Below, one piece after another: positions 6,062-6,893 of a stretch of DNA of 6,893 nucleotides. The stretch is from Candidatus Poseidoniaceae archaeon (GTDB lineage Archaea; Thermoplasmatota; Poseidoniia; Poseidoniales; Poseidoniaceae). Numbering within the stretch: the first letter of the stretch is position 1; the number at the start of each line of letters is the position of its first letter. Under the pieces are notes generated by a model, which was not told the DNA's origin, searched no databases, and saw only the letters and a list, made by a program, of their open reading frames with translations. A program made the translations under genes and the position numbers. The stretch is from assembly GCA_013329925.1 (NCBI GenBank), contig DUJK01000141.1, forward strand, positions 752 through 7,644, written 5' to 3'.

Positions 6062-6537
6062 TGTCAAATGAACACAGTATGAGAAGAGTAACTGCAATTA
6101 GAAATGGCACGGTAATTGACCATATTCCACAAGGTCAAGCACTTGCAGTGCTTGATATGTTAGGAATAAGCGATGCTACTTCAGTCCCCGTCTCATTAGT
6201 GATGAATGTTCCTTCCAAGAAAATGGGCAATAAAGATATCATAAAGGTGGAAGACAGAGAACTGACACAAGGAGAATTAGATCGTTTAGCGTTAGTAGCT
6301 CCTGATGCCAATGTAGCAATTATTAGAGCATATACTGTTGCGGAAAAAATGACTATCAATCTAGGAGATGAAATGGTTAACGTCGTTAGATGTACCATGT
6401 CTAACTGTATTACTTCCAATCTACGCGAACCATTGCCACACCGAATGAAAGTAGTTTCTAGAGATCCACTTGAACTTCGCTGCCATTATTGTGGACGTCC
6501 ACAGGATTTAGTCAAGTTAGTCAAGAATGTGATTTGA
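6061..6537 (+). CDS. pyrI: Aspartate carbamoyltransferase regulatory subunit
   Basis: A 158-residue protein that binds nucleotide effectors and links PyrB trimers into the allosteric holoenzyme. The N-terminal allosteric domain shows RNGTVIDHIPQGQAL (14-28) with D20, matching the effector-contacting aspartate of E. coli PyrI, and VPSKKMGNKDIIKVED (50-65), matching the lysine-bearing nucleotide-site strand; K96 sits where the E. coli effector lysine lies. The C-terminal zinc domain has the four cysteines C111 and C116 (CTMSNC) and C141 and C144 (CHYC), which hold the structural zinc at the contact with PyrB. Length is close to the usual ~150 residues. The ATG overlaps the pyrB TAA by one base. 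Feedback by CTP/UTP and activation by ATP are known for the family; which effectors act here cannot be read from sequence. No strong terminator is visible downstream. Confidence 0.96.
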   Translation: MSNEHSMRRVTAIRNGTVIDHIPQGQALAVLDMLGISDATSVPVSLVMNVPSKKMGNKDIIKVEDRELTQGELDRLALVAPDANVAIIRAYTVAEKMTINLGDEMVNVVRCTMSNCITSNLREPLPHRMKVVSRDPLELRCHYCGRPQDLVKLVKNVI

Positions 6538-6629
6538 GTTATTTCGCAATTTAACTTACCTATTCAAAACCATACTTAGTCTGAAAATTAAGGGCAAGAC
6601 TTAGATTAGCAACTAGTAATCAACAGGTT

Positions 6630-6893
6630 ATGCAAGAATTCTCCAAGGTAGGCATTGATTCCAAACGAACTACCGCAGCTAGCGTTGCTATAGTCGCCTT
6701 AGTTGTGTATTTAGCCCTAATTCATCTCCAATCGATATTGATGCCGCTTGCCATCGCAGTTTTGTTATATTTCATGATTAAACCTCCAGAACAAATGATT
6801 TACCAAAAGGTAAACAACCGTTTTGTTTCTTATGGGACAGTAATTTTAACTTTCATCATAACGATATACTTCATTTCTATTTTCTTGTATGAT
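6630..6893 (+). CDS. Multi-pass membrane protein, N-terminal part, AI-2E/PerM-like transporter family (3' end outside window)
   Basis: The frame from ATG 6630 is open for 88 codons to the last base of the window. The frame has an in-frame stop at 6582 upstream and no other ATG, GTG or TTG between, so 6630 is the natural start. The protein has a short polar N-terminus (MQEFSKVGIDSKR), a hydrophobic helix at about 17-33, a second at 37-50, a basic/polar loop (51-67) and a third helix at 68-87. The arrangement ILMPLAIAVLLYFMIKPPE (36-54), a membrane helix ending in a proline just before a charged amphipathic stretch, followed by another helix, resembles the N-terminus of AI-2E family (PerM/TqsA) transporters, which usually have about 350 residues. 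That assignment is tentative; it could be another polytopic protein. There is no good Shine-Dalgarno site; TTAGATTA at 6601-6608 lies 22-29 bases upstream and could serve a leaderless transcript, separate from pyrBI. Confidence 0.6.
   Translation, partial: MQEFSKVGIDSKRTTAASVAIVALVVYLALIHLQSILMPLAIAVLLYFMIKPPEQMIYQKVNNRFVSYGTVILTFIITIYFISIFLYD

Noticed and set aside
6135..6419. Minus-strand 94-codon frame opposite pyrI
   Set aside because: Fully covered by the strongly conserved pyrI coding sequence; antisense shadow.
6538..6629. Possible RNA gene or strong terminator between pyrI and the next gene
   Set aside because: No tRNA-like arms, no stable inverted repeat and no long T run could be seen.

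Overview
The window looks like a stretch of ordinary chromosome from an archaeon, most likely a marine planktonic Thermoplasmatota lineage (Marine Group II/III, Poseidoniales-like). The case rests on three things. Aspartate carbamoyltransferase is encoded as separate catalytic and zinc-binding regulatory subunits that closely resemble euryarchaeal PyrB and PyrI. GC content is moderate to low (roughly 40-45 % by eye). Genes are tightly packed, with strong Shine-Dalgarno sites inside operons and TATA-like boxes in the gap between divergent genes. The exact lineage is inference; a bacterial source is less likely because of the pyrB-pyrI architecture.

Layout. Positions 1-3225 (+) hold the end of a leucine/isovalerate catabolic (liu-type) operon: the C-terminal part of the carboxyltransferase subunit of methylcrotonyl-CoA carboxylase (liuB), a crotonase-family hydratase (liuC-like), the biotin carboxylase subunit, and a short protein carrying the BT-like barrel and the biotinyl domain. 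The last two are equivalent to one MCC alpha chain (LiuD) split in two. Together these proteins would carboxylate 3-methylcrotonyl-CoA to 3-methylglutaconyl-CoA and hydrate that to HMG-CoA. The order B-C-D matches the classical bacterial liu cluster, but no liuE (HMG-CoA lyase) follows.

Positions 3226-4998 (-) hold one large gene of unknown function, convergent with the liu operon with no spacer at all. It encodes six predicted membrane helices followed by a roughly 390-residue charged, all-helical C-terminal region with degenerate repeats.

Positions 4999-5110 are a divergent promoter region, followed by pyrB (GTG start at 5111) and pyrI (5111-6537, +). Their start and stop codons overlap by one base, and they form the aspartate carbamoyltransferase holoenzyme of de novo pyrimidine synthesis. 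After a 92-base gap with no clear RNA gene or strong terminator, a multi-pass membrane protein gene (AI-2E/PerM-like) starts at 6630 and runs off the window end.

I see no mobile element, CRISPR array, tRNA, rRNA or defence system. The least explained parts are the membrane/helical-repeat protein, the split MCC alpha chain, and a tiny open frame whose stop overlaps the pyrB start.
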